DNA of 64,000 nt, from contig CM077644.1 of assembly GCA_039707465.1 (NCBI GenBank), positions 95,895,375 through 95,959,374 on the forward strand, in the 5' to 3' direction. Under the pieces are notes generated by a model. It saw only the letters and a list, made by a program, of their open reading frames with translations. It did no database searches and was not told where the DNA came from. A program made the position numbers and the translations under genes. The stretch comes from Rhabdophis nuchalis. Its lineage: Eukaryota > Chordata > Lepidosauria > Squamata > Natricidae. The number at the start of each line of letters is the position of its first letter. The stretch's first letter is position 1. Below are positions 23,779-34,943 of the stretch, piece after piece.

Positions 23779-23994
23779 CAGGGGTAGTCAACCTTTTTAT
23801 ACCTACCACCCACTTTTGTATCTGTTAGTAGTAAAAAAAATTAACCGCCCACCGGTTCCACAGTAATGGTGATTTATAAAGTAGTAAAGTTAATTTAATT
23901 AAAAAAGGGAAGTGCTTCAGTATTGGACAAAACCCCTACCACCCATCATGAAAGCTGGAAGGCCACTAGTGGGCGGTAGGGATCAAGTTGACTG
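23779..23994. mobile_element. hAT MITE (CAGGGGTAGTCAACC ends)
   Basis: Left end caggggtagtcaacc. The right end is shortened to aagttgactg. An exact 8-bp duplication ttctagac (23771-23778 and 23995-24002) flanks it. The interior has taccacccac and agtgggcggtaggg as inverted sub-terminal motifs. Confidence 0.85.
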
Positions 23995-24567
23995 TTCTAG
24001 ACACTCATTGCTGTCCTGTCTTCCATATATTAAGTTGTATGCTCTGCTGTGATAAATAATCAGTATAGGATAATTGTTGAAGACTGTTCTTAATATTCCT
24101 TCTTTCAATTTATTTTTGGCTGGGTTTATAAGGCTTTCTAAGTCATCTTATGGTTTATGTCTTAGCAAGTTGTAGAAATCCAATGATGGTTTAATCAGTT
24201 TATTCCACACTGATCAGTTGAACGTTGACTTAGCATTTTGTGTGAATGCAACACTCTGAAAACAGGACATTCAGAAAATCCATTTGGCTGCATGTACAAT
24301 GTAGCACACTTTTTTTTGATACTAGATTAGAACAGAGTTCATCTACTCTGAACCATGGTCATTTTACGATTAATCACTGTCTTTCACCCAACATGCTTCA
24401 CAGAGTCATGGAGAAATTGAAGCTCCTGAAGGAAGTTCAATCATTAAGTGATAATAGTGTTGACAGGAAGCCGTGTATGTACTAATATTGTAAACAGAAG
24501 ACCTTTGATCTCAGATGGGTCTTAAGTCATGCAGTAGAAGAATATCTTTCTTTTCTTTCTTCTACAG

Positions 24568-24789
24568 TATGGCAAAGTGCTTCGGTACTGCAACCTGCAA
24601 GTTCTCTTTCTGTTCCTGTTAACCTTCGCAACAGCCAGCATCATGCAGTGCTTTTTGCTCAGCACCTTTTTCTCCAAGGCTAATCTGGCAGCTGCCTGCA
24701 GTGGAGTCATCTATTTTACTCTCTACCTGCCCCATATCCTCTGCTTCATTTGGCAGGATTGGCTGCCTCTTAAGATTAAGATCATGGTG
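24568..24789 (+). CDS. ABCA4: ABCA4 exon 15 (TM4-TM5)
   Basis: Exon of 222 nt, equal to human, in phase 0 at both ends (acceptor ttctacag, donor gtaagg). It encodes TM4 ([20 protein letters not shown]), the conserved [15 protein letters not shown] turn, and TM5 ([16 protein letters not shown]). The FFSKA and LPHILCF spellings fit ABCA4. The tail [12 protein letters not shown] differs most from human, as expected for this loop. Confidence 0.96.
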
Positions 24790-25276
24790 GTAAGGATTTC
24801 TTATCTTTCGCCAAGGCTTGACCCAAATGGATTTGGTTTACCAGTAATAAACCAGGAATTTTCTTTGCTAAGCAATGCAGTTGTAAAATGCAATGCCATG
24901 TGACCATGGTGTGATCGTAAAGCACAAAGTCTCAGGACTGCGTTGCTTAGTGGCAGCCATTTTGGCAGTCATGGTTGCTGTTTGTAACCTGAGGATCTCA
25001 CATTGACTTCCAACTGCTTGTGGAAAGCTGACAGGGAACTTTAAAAATCACACTTGTGGTCATGGCTTGCTGTGATGTTATAATTGTGAGCTTGGTTAGC
25101 CTAGATTGTAATCATGGGGATGTTTCAATGGGTGAAACTCTTAAGGACTGGTTGTAAGTAGTAGTTGTTCAGTTCTGTTGTAATTTTGAATGGTCACTGA
25201 ACAAATGGTCATAACCCTCCTTTAGTCACGATAACTGATTAGTAATAAGCTCAGATCATTTGTCTCTTTCTTCCAG
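24790..25276 (+). other. ABCA4: ABCA4 intron 15
   Basis: Intron of 487 bp. Its middle (about 24870-25215) has degraded gtcataa and gcttagtggcag motifs that may be a decayed MITE. The evidence is weak. Confidence 0.7.
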
Positions 25277-25481
25277 AGCTTCCTTTCACCTGTGGCTTTT
25301 GGGTTCGGTACAGAATACTTGTCACGCTATGAAGAACAAGGACTTGGATTACAGTGGAATAATATCCGAAGTAGCCCACTGGAAGGAGATAAATACAGTT
25401 TCTTGTTGTCTATGGTGATAATGGTTTTTGATGGCTTTGTCTATGGATTGCTGGCTTGGTACTTGGATAATGTCTTCCCAG
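25277..25481 (+). CDS. ABCA4: ABCA4 exon 16 (TM6)
   Basis: Exon of 205 nt, equal to human. It starts in phase 0 after tcttccag and ends after the first base of a Gly codon at ccag/gtatgg. This is the junction at human Gly863, and the residue is kept. It encodes [33 protein letters not shown], then TM6 ([19 protein letters not shown]) and DNVFPG. The amphipathic start and the helix place it at the end of the first membrane half. Confidence 0.96.
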
Positions 25482-25772
25482 GTATGGCCAACAATGTGGT
25501 CTATTGTTGTATGGATTGGTGCTGTATTTTTTCTGCTCAATTGTAAAAACCTATCTCTGCTGCTCTCATACAACTGAGAACCAACAAGACTAAATATCTC
25601 ATGGCTCAGAATTTGTCTAATGAAGGTAAATGCAAAGTTATGTGACAGATATCAGCTTATTCAATAGGCTTCTCCTTATTCTCCTTCTCTCCTCTAGTCA
25701 GATTCTTGCTCTCAGATTCTGGCAGGAATGTTTCTAACATGATTTGGTTATTTTCAGTATGGTTCTCTAGAA

Positions 25773-25907
25773 CAGGGGTCTCCAACCTTTGCAACTTTAA
25801 GTCTGAAGGACTTCAGCTCCCAGACTTCTCCAGTCAGCTTTGCTGGCTGGAGAATTCTGGGAGCTGAAGTCCTTCAGACTTAAAGTTGCAAAGGTTGGAG
25901 ACCCCTG
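25773..25907. mobile_element. Near-perfect palindromic hAT MITE, 135 bp
   Basis: Almost the whole element is one inverted repeat: caggggtctccaacctttgc on the left against gcaaaggttggagacccctg on the right, with a short centre at agctttgct. An exact 8-bp duplication ctctagaa flanks it (25765-25772 and 25908-25915), matching the nTCTAGAn preference of many hAT transposases. It has the same length as the copy at 53831. Confidence 0.92.
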
Positions 25908-26333
25908 CTCTAGAAGGGCTAAATATGTAGAATCATATAGATATTGATATTTCCCATTTTCAGGTTTAATCAGAGACTTAAATCCTAACTTCTCTTCATG
26001 GCAAAAGATTTGCCTGCCTTTCACTTTAAATGCAGGGTTTTTTTTCTTCTTGTGAAAAGCTGCTTCATGGAGCTGAGGACCCTTGAGAACAATATAGGAT
26101 ATGGCATTGAAGACCATAACAGGAAGTGGGATCTTGTCCTCCTCTCCCTCCCCTAATGGGAGTGACATCTTTGAATCCATACCATTATGCTTATACTGTA
26201 TTGTGGGATAAAAGATCTGTGCAATGCACTTATAGTTAAGATACTAATTGAAATGTTTAAAGTCTAGTGGCAAATGCCAGGGTTTAAACTTTGTGCTAGC
26301 AACAAGTAATTCATCAAGATTTTTTATAACATT

Positions 26334-26762
26334 ACTAGCCGTTGCTGTGGCCCAGTCTGGTTAAATGGCCAACCAATCTGTGTGTAGATCTACACCTGCA
26401 CACACAAACACGTACACACAACCACCGTATAACCCCCAACCTACCTACCTATTGTATTTCTTCCTCTCTCCACCTACCTACCTACCTACCTACTGTATTT
26501 CTCCCTCTCCCTCTCTATCCCTCTACCTACCTACCTACCTACCTACCTATTGTATTTCTCCCTGTCTCTATCCTCTGTCTACCTATCTACCTACCTACCT
26601 ACTGTATTTCTCCCTCAAAGTATTTTATGTCATAAAGGATGACATAATACCTGTGGCCCACTGCTCTCTCTGTGTCCATCTACCTACCTTTTTTTACAAT
26701 TTTTTACATTTCCGTTGCATGTACCTGGCACAGGTGTGACATCTACACAATATCTCTCTCTA

Positions 26763-26833
<71 letters not shown>

Positions 26834-26900
26834 AATTGGTGCAGTACTTTCAGAGATTAGCGGTTTTGATAAACTCTTGTTACATTTTTATTTATATAGA
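26334..26900 (+). mobile_element. Dispersed repeat with ACCT/TATC tetramer core
   Basis: Begins actagccgttgctgtggccc and ends cttgttacatttttatttat. The same unit occurs at 55176-55712. The two share ggttaaatggccaaccaatc, gtgtgtagatctacac, gtcataaaggatgacataat and gcacaggtgtgacatctac. Between these lie acct tetramers (26440-26610) and a pure tatc array (26763-26834). The architecture suggests a retroposon 3' end, but I cannot name the family. Confidence 0.7.
26763..26834 (+). repeat. (TATC)n microsatellite
   Basis: About 70 bp of almost uninterrupted tatc units (GATA on the other strand), lying inside the dispersed repeat. The other copy of that repeat has only a few units (tatatatatc near 55590), so the array expanded locally. 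Confidence 0.95.
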
Positions 26901-28352
26901 ATATTCCAAAATATCTTCGCCTCGGATGTTACGATGAAGCCTTATCTAATCTCATGTCCTCTGTATGTACTGGATTATAATTTCCACGAATTTTAGGCAG
27001 CATGGACAATCAATTACATGGGTGAAAGTTGCAATACAATGGCCTTTAATCCATTTGACAAAACACATGGGCTAGACATGCAAGGCTTTCCATTTGTACA
27101 TTGTCCAATTAGATAAAGTTTTCATTATCTTGTCTTCCAGAAGATGAAGAATCTTTCAAAATAGATTCAGAATCTTTTGTGGAATGAATCTCGTTTCTCT
27201 TTTATAGTAGTTGCTGACACAAACAGGATCATCTCCTACGTTTGGTGGGTTTGACTGGCACTTTCTATTAAAAGAATGTATGTAAACCTCACAGTAGACT
27301 TTTTAAAACCATTGAGGCATTGGAAATTAAACGAAGTTCAGTTGGCAAGCTACCACCCCTCAAAAAGAGGATTATAATATAATGTAAGAGATTCCTTACA
27401 AGATTAATACAGCAATGTACCAGAGGAACAAGGACTGGCCCAAAAAGAGTGATGGCTAGACAGTTTGAAGCCCCTATGGGAAGTAATGAGGTCCTTTTGA
27501 GGTTTGGTTGTGGTATCTCTTCTCATAATTATTCTTTTCATGTTGTGCAAAAGAGCGCATGAGTAGCTGCAGGGATCACTCTTACATTAGTCAATATGCA
27601 TTTATTTTATTTACTAATTCAACTTGTATCTTGTCTTTCCATTTAAGTGAATGCTTAAAGATGTCTCTTTGAAGAACAGAAACTTGGATTTCCCCATAGT
27701 TACAGAAACTTGTCTGGTCACATATTATAGGAGTTGAAGAGCCAAAACAAAGACCCACAAAAGATCTTATCTGTAGAATGAAAGCTCACACCTTACCATT
27801 CACTTTCAGCTTAGGCAGTTTTCCAAAACCAGCATTGGGTGGTTTCTGAATCACAAATAAAAAGAAAAAAAGAGAAGTGTTTAAAAAAAAAACTGCAGTC
27901 TGTCACAGCTCAAGAAACTCTTGTTTGTCTTTGTGGTAGAAGCAGCAAGAGACTTTCTTTTGCTTCAAAGAACAGTAAAGAGAACATTCTTCTGTAGACA
28001 TATTGATGAAGATCACCATTACCAGATATCAGCTTAAAGTGCTATCCCGAAAGGAGAGGTGACTCAAGTTTCATGATCCCCTGAACTAAAATTGGAAGTT
28101 GGAAAAGTTTCTCTATCCTGATTCCCCACATTTCGTGTCAGGTCCTCTAAACTCCAAATTACTTCCTCCCTTTGTTAAAGAAGAAAAATTGCTGAGATGT
28201 ATTAAAATTAATACATTAGTTTGTTTTCCCTTACAATATCCATGTTGTTTTGTCACAATTAATATGTCCATGGAATCTTCCAATTAAAGCACTCTCTCCA
28301 GCTGATTTCTTCCAAGTGTATCTTATTGATCCAGCGACCTGTCATTAGTTAT

Positions 28353-28725
28353 ATAGGTAATCATTAACTTACAAGTTTGTTTAGTGACCGTTTGAAGTCA
28401 CCACACTGAAAAAAAGTGACTTTTGACCGTTTTTCACACTTACAACCATTGTTGCACAGTCACATGCTCAAAAATTAGGCATTTGGCAAGTGAATCATGA
28501 TGGTTGAAGTGTCCTGGGGTCATGTGATCTCTTTTTGCAACCTTCTGACAGGCAAGTCAATGGAGAAGGCAGATTCACTTAAGAGTCATGTTACTAACTT
28601 AACAACTGTGGTGATTCATTTAACAACTGTTGCAAGAAAGGTTGTAAAATGGAGCAAAATTAACAACAGAAATCAGCAACAGAAATTTTGGGTTCCAGTG
28701 TGGTCATAAGATAAGGACTACCTGT
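28353..28725 (+). mobile_element. TACAGGTAGTCC-family MITE
   Basis: From ataggtaatcattaacttac to aagataaggactacctgta. The interior has ttgtttagtgaccgtttgaag and ttgcaaccttctgacagg. It is a moderately diverged full-length copy. Confidence 0.75.
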
Positions 28726-29147
28726 ATTGGCTGAAAGATTACAATTTCATGATGTCTAAAAGACATCAGTAGGCAAAAACTAATAAAGTGAACTGGAAAG
28801 TCCTTATTCCATAGTTTGCCTTAGGGCTTCTGGCATTTAGAGCTTATTTACTAAAGACTGCGTAGTTCTAATTTTTAATTAGAGTATGCATTTCAGAAAT
28901 AAATATAATCTTGAACCACATTTAAATGCATTTATTCTTCTCTCCTTCTTATGGAGAAAAACCACCCCTCAGGGACTGGTTTGGTCTTGGGTTCTGTGGT
29001 GCTTCGGCATGCTTTTTGAAACTTGTAATGTGAGCACTGTTTGATGCTAATAATTATTTAACAGCATGATTTGCATTGCTGAGTTCTCCCTATAGCAAAA
29101 TGCAAAATGAAGCTTCTCAAATCCAACCAACCTGTTTTTTATTTCAG

Positions 29148-29246
29148 GAGACTATGGAATTCCTCGGTCTTGGAATTTCCCATTCCAGCGATCTTATTGG
29201 TTTGGGTTAGGACACCCAAAGACTGAACAAACAACAGCTGGCGATG
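29148..29246 (+). CDS. ABCA4: ABCA4 exon 17 (start of cytosolic linker)
   Basis: Exon of 99 nt between acceptor tatttcag and donor gtgagt. It completes the Gly codon from exon 16, then reads DYGIPRSWNFPFQRSYWFG and LGHPKTEQTTAGD. I recall human exon 17 as 66 nt, so this is 33 nt (11 codons) longer, with the extra residues after YWFG. Both phases agree with the neighbours. The YGIPRSW..YWFG segment is conserved across ABCA1/ABCA4. The extra TEQTTAGD piece is polar and probably disordered. Confidence 0.9.
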
Positions 29247-29864
29247 GTGAGTTATGTGGAAAACTGATGTTCAGAAATATTTTAAGCCATTGACTCATTA
29301 AGAAGTGAATGCACCCCCTGCCTTCATTTCCGAGAGTCATACAAAAGTTTAGACTGAGACATGTAGTGGGAATATTGGGAGGTGGCTTTGAACTCTTGAG
29401 TGGCCAGCTACTCTTAGTGTGTTGCTGGATAATGTGTTGGTCTTCTATCACAATTTTTTCTGAATTCTGCTGAAATAAACAAGGAGCCTGCAAATCATGC
29501 TTTTTCCTTTCCATTTGTCTGCAAATAGTTGACAATTATGGACTATTGTGATAAGTGCTAAATTCATGAACACGATTTTGTTTTTAAGTTGACTGGTACC
29601 AGGCTAACCAGAAATAAAAATGTCAGTATCTTAGGAAGCTTCTGGCATTTCCCCCACCTCAGAGATGAACCAAAGTTTCCACACGTTTTCAACATAGGTG
29701 TTGCACCAGCTCAGCTGACAGGTTGGCTGATGTCTTGGCATCAAACTTAGTACTGAAAAACATAAGCCAGGGTCATAATTGCTGTATGGCAATTTTTAAA
29801 ATCTATTTCAAATTAGATGCTGCCTGACTTTAACTTGAATCTGGGCGTCTCACAGCATAAACAC

Positions 29865-30290
29865 CAGGGGTGGGCTGCTACAGATTTGCCTGTGTTCAGA
29901 AGAACCCATAGCTAATGTTATGGCTGGTTTGGAGAATCTCCAAATCCCACCCCTGGATGGCCCCGTCCATCCTGCCCCACCCCTCCCACCCACCATACCC
30001 CTCCCAGGAGTCTCCACATGTCCTGTTTTGGATCCAGGGCCTGCGTGGAGGCTCAAAAACGGGATTTCCGGAAGGCCGGAAACTGGCCTTTTTCCGGCCT
30101 CCAGAGGGCCTCTGGAGCCTGGGGGAAGCAGTTTTCGCCCTCTCAGAAACTCAAGGAAAGCCTCCAGAGCCTGGAGAAGGCAAAAGTGTCCCCCCTCCCA
30201 CTGTGGTGCAGGAGGCCACGCCCACCATGGCTACACTCACTTAGCAACCAGGCAGAGAACCCGTTGCTGACATTTTTGAAGCCCACCCCG
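29865..30290. mobile_element. hAT MITE (CAGGGGTGGGCT ends)
   Basis: Left end caggggtgggctgctac, right end tttttgaagcccaccccg. The flanks ataaacac and ataaacat match at 7 of 8 positions. The GC-rich interior (ggcctccagagggcctctgg and similar) yields open frames in several phases, but none is a gene. It is the same family as 62299-62743. Confidence 0.82.
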
Positions 30291-31089
30291 ATAAACATAA
30301 CATAACAAATATGCAATCACAAGTAGAACATAAAACATCCATTAGAAGATTTACCGTCTCTTTCTGTTTTCAACAACCATCATGAAATAGACATCTGTAT
30401 AAGTTACCTACAACAACAACAACTTCTACTACTTCTATTTTTAGAGAGTAGTGAGGCCACCTGAAGCAAAAACATCCAAAAACAATTTAAAGTGGAGATC
30501 CTAACCTAATATTATATCCTGTCCCAGGGCTTTTTTTTTAAAGCCAGGTTTAATGGCTTTTCTAAAACACAACAAGCTGGGGGCAGTTGGCTGTTCCAAA
30601 GAGTAAGCTTGCAACAAAGGGCTGTTTTGAAAGCAGCTTCAAAGGGTTAGGCATTTCCTACATGGAGTTGCATAGATATAATTTGTAAATAATCAGACAT
30701 TTTTTTATTTCTTAGCAGCGAAAAGTAATATGAAACATGCAAACAGATTGATATGTGACATTCTACCCACATTTTTTTCATCCTATGCAGAAACGATCTT
30801 TGGATAGAATATCATATTATTTTTTAAAAGTGCCAATAAGAATGTTTTATTGAAAAAGAAATAAAAATCCACAAGCAAGTAATATTAAGATCAAATAATT
30901 ATTTTGTGCCATTTTAGTTGATAATAAAAGACCTAACACAGAAGGGGAAAACAATGGGGAAAAGAAAGGAAAAATTATTGTTATTAATCCGATAAATTTA
31001 GGACTACTGCACCTGAACTGGAGCTGCAGTTTAGGGTATTCTTCTAGGTTTGCTTCCATTTAGTAACCATTCAGATTTTTGCAGCCCAG

Positions 31090-31424
31090 TTCAAATTCAA
31101 ATTCAAATTCAAATTTAATTTGTAGAACCGCTCCCTCTCCCCACAGGGACTCGGGGCGGTGAACAGGGAAAGTAAAAACAATAAATATACAAATATAAAT
31201 ACATAATATAAAAACAGATTAAATCTATTCCTGTGCTAAAACCCGTTAAACTAAAATACCCAGCAGCTATAAATAAGTTTAAAACCCCATAGAAAGAGAG
31301 ACTAGCCTAGGCCGGCCAAGCGGAAAAAGTGTGTTTTTAATTTCAGACGGAAGGAGCGGAGGTCCGTAGTCGTTCTAATATCGGGGGGAAGGTCGTTCCA
31401 GAGGGCCGGGCCCGCCACAGAGGT
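31090..31424 (-). mobile_element. L2-type LINE 3' end with AAATTC tail
   Basis: On the plus strand it opens with ttcaaattcaaattcaaattc and then the 3' UTR hallmark ctccccacagggactcgggg, followed by gaaggtcgttccagagggcc from the end of the coding part. It is truncated after gcccgccacagag. Confidence 0.85.
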
Positions 31425-31689
31425 CTAGTTACACTAGACCTGTTACACTAGACCTGTTAAAGTTGCCATTCTTGTCATGAACAGATGGGTTGACATCTGT
31501 TCAGGTAGATGGATGATATGGCTGTAAACTCCTTGACAGTGATGCAATCCAGCTATCTCTCCATCAAATAATCACAGTACTTTTTTTCAGCCCATTGATA
31601 TGGTCAAGATGAGCCTTGAGCTCATTTACATTCATGCATAAAACTCTGTCCTGTTCTCAGTTAAAGAGGCAAAATGTAACAAATATATT

Positions 31690-32383
31690 TTAAAAGAACG
31701 GTTGCTGGAATTGGCTGTCTAGTTTAATGAAAAGAAGGGCTAGAGTTGACATAATAGCAGTGTACCAATAACTCAGGGGTTGCCACAAAGAAGAGGGGGT
31801 CAAGCTATTCTCCAAAGCACCTGAGGGTAGAACAAGAAGCAATGGGTGGAAACTAATCAAGGAGAGAAGCAACTTAGAACTGAGGAGAAATTTCCTGACA
31901 GAACAATTAATCAGTGGAACAACTCCCCTCCAGAAGTTGTGAATGTCCCAACACTGGATGTTTTTAAGAAGAGATTGGACAACCATTTGTCTGAAATGGT
32001 ATAAGACAGAGATGGCGAATCTTTTTCTTACAGCGTGCCAAAAATATCTGCACACACCCACTCAATCTTCCTTGCCCACCTGCACATGCAACACCCCCCC
32101 CCCCATGTGCACACAACCCCTCCCCAGTCTCCGGAGTTTTTTCAGAAGCCTGTGGTAGGCAAAAATGGTTTTTCCTGGCCTCCCGGAAAAGCAAAAAATC
32201 AGCTGGCCAGCGCGTGCATGCAAGCTAGAACTGACGTCTGGCCTTCCACCAAATACGGCTCTACGTGCCACCTGTGGCACATGTGCCATAGGTTCGCCAT
32301 CACTGGTATAGGGTTTCCTGCCTCAGCCAGGGGTTGGACTAGAAGACCTCCGATGTCCCTTCCAACCCAGTTATTCTGTTAAT
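31690..32383 (+). mobile_element. CR1 LINE 3' fragment, split by a hAT MITE
   Basis: The left part (31690-32006) matches the CR1 C-terminus: gccacaaagaagaggg, gcaatgggtggaaactaatc, cttagaactgaggagaaatttcc and the ctgaaatggtata stop region. After the MITE (32007-32305) the CR1 3' UTR resumes with gttggactagaagacctccg and cccttccaaccc. The frame has small deletions and is dead. Confidence 0.85.
32007..32305. mobile_element. hAT MITE inserted in CR1
   Basis: Left end cagagatggcgaatc, right end ggttcgccatcactg, the CAGTGATGGC family. The flanks gtataaga and gtataggg match at 6 of 8 positions. CR1 sequence continues on both sides, so the MITE is the younger insertion. Confidence 0.82.
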
Positions 32384-32916
32384 TAAGAAAAACCTGACAT
32401 TATTTCAGGGCCTGGAAAAATGCACAAGCATTTGGAGAGCTGCTGTATCACAAAATAGGTAAGACAATATTTGTTCTTCATGTGGTCATTCTACTCATCA
32501 CTCTTACGCTTTGGCAACCCCTCCAGGCTATTTGCATCCAGTTCTCAGCAGTTGAAAGCTACTTCTGGACCAGCCGAGAGCTAATCCTCCATGTAAACAC
32601 TGAAACCTCTCTCCTCACCATTTCCCCAGTTTTTATACATGTTAGGGTCAGATAGAAAGAATGATAGAAAGAGGCAGCAACATTTTTTTCCTTTTCAGGG
32701 GAATGTTCATTTTGTTGCATTCTCACCTGATTGTCGTTTTCCTACTGAACATATACAGGACGTGAAAGAATAACAAAAGCAGTGGATATTTCTGTAGATC
32801 TCAATCCTGCAAAGTTTTTAAAATTATACTTCTTCCATAATGAGGATTTGGTATTGCTTCACCATCCCAAATACCTAGCTTTGCTTTTTATGTGCCTCTT
32901 AAGTAAATATTGCCAC

Positions 32917-33371
32917 ACCTAGCTATCTGCGGGATTGCAGACCTAGCTATCTGCGGGATCGCATTCTGCCTCATACATCCCTGCGACCGATTCGCTCCCA
33001 CAGAGAGGGACTTCTCCGGGTGCCGTCCACTAGGCTGTGCCAGCGGGTGACGTCCAGGGGAAGGGCCTTCTCTGTGGCGGGCCCGACCCTCTGGAACGAC
33101 CTTCCCCCCGAAATCAGAACGACCACTGACCTTCGCTCCTTCCGACAGCTTTTAAAAACTCATTTCTTCCGTTTGGCTGGCCTAGGGTAATTTTAATTAG
33201 TTATAGTGTTAAGGGGTTTTAGGGACAGTTTTTAGTTTTTATAGATGTTTTTAGCGCAGGATATGTTCAATTATGATTTTAAATTTTGTACTCTGTTTGT
33301 GTTTATTGTTTTTAATTCTCCTGTGCCCCGCCTCGAGTCCCTCTGGGGAGAGAGAGCGGGCTATAAATAAA

Positions 33372-33450
<79 letters not shown>
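32917..33450 (+). mobile_element. L2-type LINE 3' fragment with ATT tail
   Basis: Starts acctagctatctgcgggat and continues cgattcgctcccacagagag and ctctggaacgaccttccccc, the C-terminal coding part. The 3' UTR ends cctcgagtccctctggggag, followed by ataaataaattttatt and a long ATT array. The first 19 bases are present twice (32917-32935 and 32941-32959). Confidence 0.88.
33373..33450 (+). repeat. (ATT)n microsatellite at LINE 3' end
   Basis: About 77 bp of uninterrupted att, directly joined to the LINE 3' UTR. Confidence 0.96.
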
Positions 33451-33455
<5 letters not shown>

Positions 33456-33892
33456 AAATTACTGAAAATAATTTAGGCAATTTTTTATAAAGACATTGAT
33501 GAGATAATGTGATATCTTTTATTTATTAGCTAATTACTTAGAAATGTTGGTATTTTTTGAGTCTCTCTATGACTGGCACTATGATTGACTAAAACATAAT
33601 TGAAATGTCCTGCCCTTGAAAAATGTTGGAAAACCCAGGTGTAAAAAAATGTAGTTGTCCAGATTGTTGGATGGTGTGGTCTTTAGATACCAATTACTGT
33701 TGATTCACACTTTATTACCCACTCCCATTTCCTCGCATTAAATAATATCTTCCTGAATATTAATCAGCCTGTTATCTACTTCATTCCACAGAAGTTAGTT
33801 TGCTATTTATCTAAGATAGAATCTTTTTCTGTACCAGTAGGAAAGTCAGAAGGTTGGCACTAATCGCTTCTAAATTACAGGACTTACACTAT

Positions 33893-34838
33893 ACAGGTAG
33901 TCCTTGACTTACAACAATTCACTTAGTCACTGTTCAAAGTTACAACATCACTGAAAAAAGGGACTTATGACTCTTTTTCACACTTAATGACTGTTGCAGC
34001 GTCCCCATGGGCACATGATCAAAATTCAGATGCTTGGCAACCAATTCATCTTTTTTAAAAAAATAATTTTATTTATTCTTATAAAAAAATAATACAAACA
34101 ATTTTAAACACATTTGCTGTCACAACACGAAAAAGCGACAACATATAAGTAACCAAACTTAACAATAAAGTCCTAATAGTAGGCCTAATATTGAACACCA
34201 GCATTTACACTATATATAGCCCATCTAGTTAACCTACCTACTTCGTCAATTCTTATTCGTCATTACATTTCTTATTGATATTATTCACCAATATCCGATT
34301 TAAACATATATTATTGCTTCAGTTGTTATTATTCGGTCGTTCCCGTATCCAATTATACCACCTCTTCCACAAGTTATAGAATTCTGAATCCTTTTTTCCT
34401 TTAATTTATTTTGTTAATCTATCCGACTCTGCGCACTCATTAATTTTATTTATTACTGCCCTATCCGTTGGTATTTGATCACTTTTCCATTCCTGGGCAA
34501 ATGCCAATCTTGCCGCAATAATTATGTGCAACACCAGAAACCATATCTCCATATTGATATCTGGGGGTTTAAGTCCTAAAAGGGCACATGATCAAAATTC
34601 AGATGCTTGGCAACCAATTCATCTTTATGATGGTTGTGGTGTATTGGGATCATGTGATCATCTTTTGTGACCTTCTGACAAGCAAAGTCAGACTCACTTA
34701 ACATTCGTGTAACTAACTTAACAATTGCAACGATTCTGTGGCAAGAAAGATCGTAAATTGGGACAAAGCTCGACAAATGTCTTACTTAGCAACATAAATT
34801 TTGGGCTTCATTGCGGTTGTAAATTGAGGATTACCTAT
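33893..34838 (+). mobile_element. TACAGGTAGTCC-family MITE interrupted by L1
   Basis: Left part 33893-34053 begins acaggtagtccttgacttac. The right part (34582-34838) ends taaattgaggattacctata. A 45-bp stretch of the MITE is present on both sides of the inserted L1, so the host copy can be reconstructed as a normal family member. Confidence 0.85.
34054..34581 (-). mobile_element. 5'-truncated L1 retrotransposon
   Basis: On the minus strand (34560 to 34330) it encodes the C-terminus of an L1 ORF2-like protein: AARLAFAQEWKSDQIPTD, VINKINECAESDRLTK, a stop, then FYNLWKRWYNWIRERPN. The 3' UTR follows and ends in an A-rich tail, seen as tttttttaaaaaaataatttt on the plus strand near 34054. Flanking 45-bp direct repeats (34009-34053 and 34582-34626) are identical. 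It is a dead fragment. Confidence 0.85.
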
Positions 34839-34943
34839 AGTTTTAACATATATCCTACCGCCAAATGGTAAATTGCCATAAATTGTGCCACCACTTTTCA
34901 GCAGTAGAGTTTAAAGGACATGCCAGAAATAAATAAAATAAGG

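Larger units (their letters stand above)
19567..24567 (+). other. ABCA4: ABCA4 intron 14
   Basis: Intron of 5.0 kb. The first 400 bases (19567-19990) are notably CpG-rich. Downstream lie an L2 3' end (20300-20497), a nested pair of hAT elements (21151-22154), two more hAT MITEs (22200-22328, 23779-23994) and a TACAGGTAGTCC-family copy (23152-23528). Part of 22480-22900 may be a very old LINE fragment. Positions 20500-21140 and 24010-24567 show nothing I recognise. Confidence 0.75.
25482..29147 (+). other. ABCA4: ABCA4 intron 16
   Basis: Intron of 3.67 kb. It contains a palindromic hAT MITE (25773-25907), a dispersed repeat with a tetramer core (26334-26900) and a TACAGGTAGTCC-family copy (28353-28725). 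Positions 26910-28350 and 28730-29147 show nothing recognisable. Confidence 0.78.

Noticed and set aside
32409..32458. Possible 50-nt exon with tatttcag before and gtaaga after
   Set aside because: In the incoming ABCA4 phase it has a stop codon and no match to the protein. Exon 18 at 36330 fits better. It could at most be a poison exon; RNA reads would decide.
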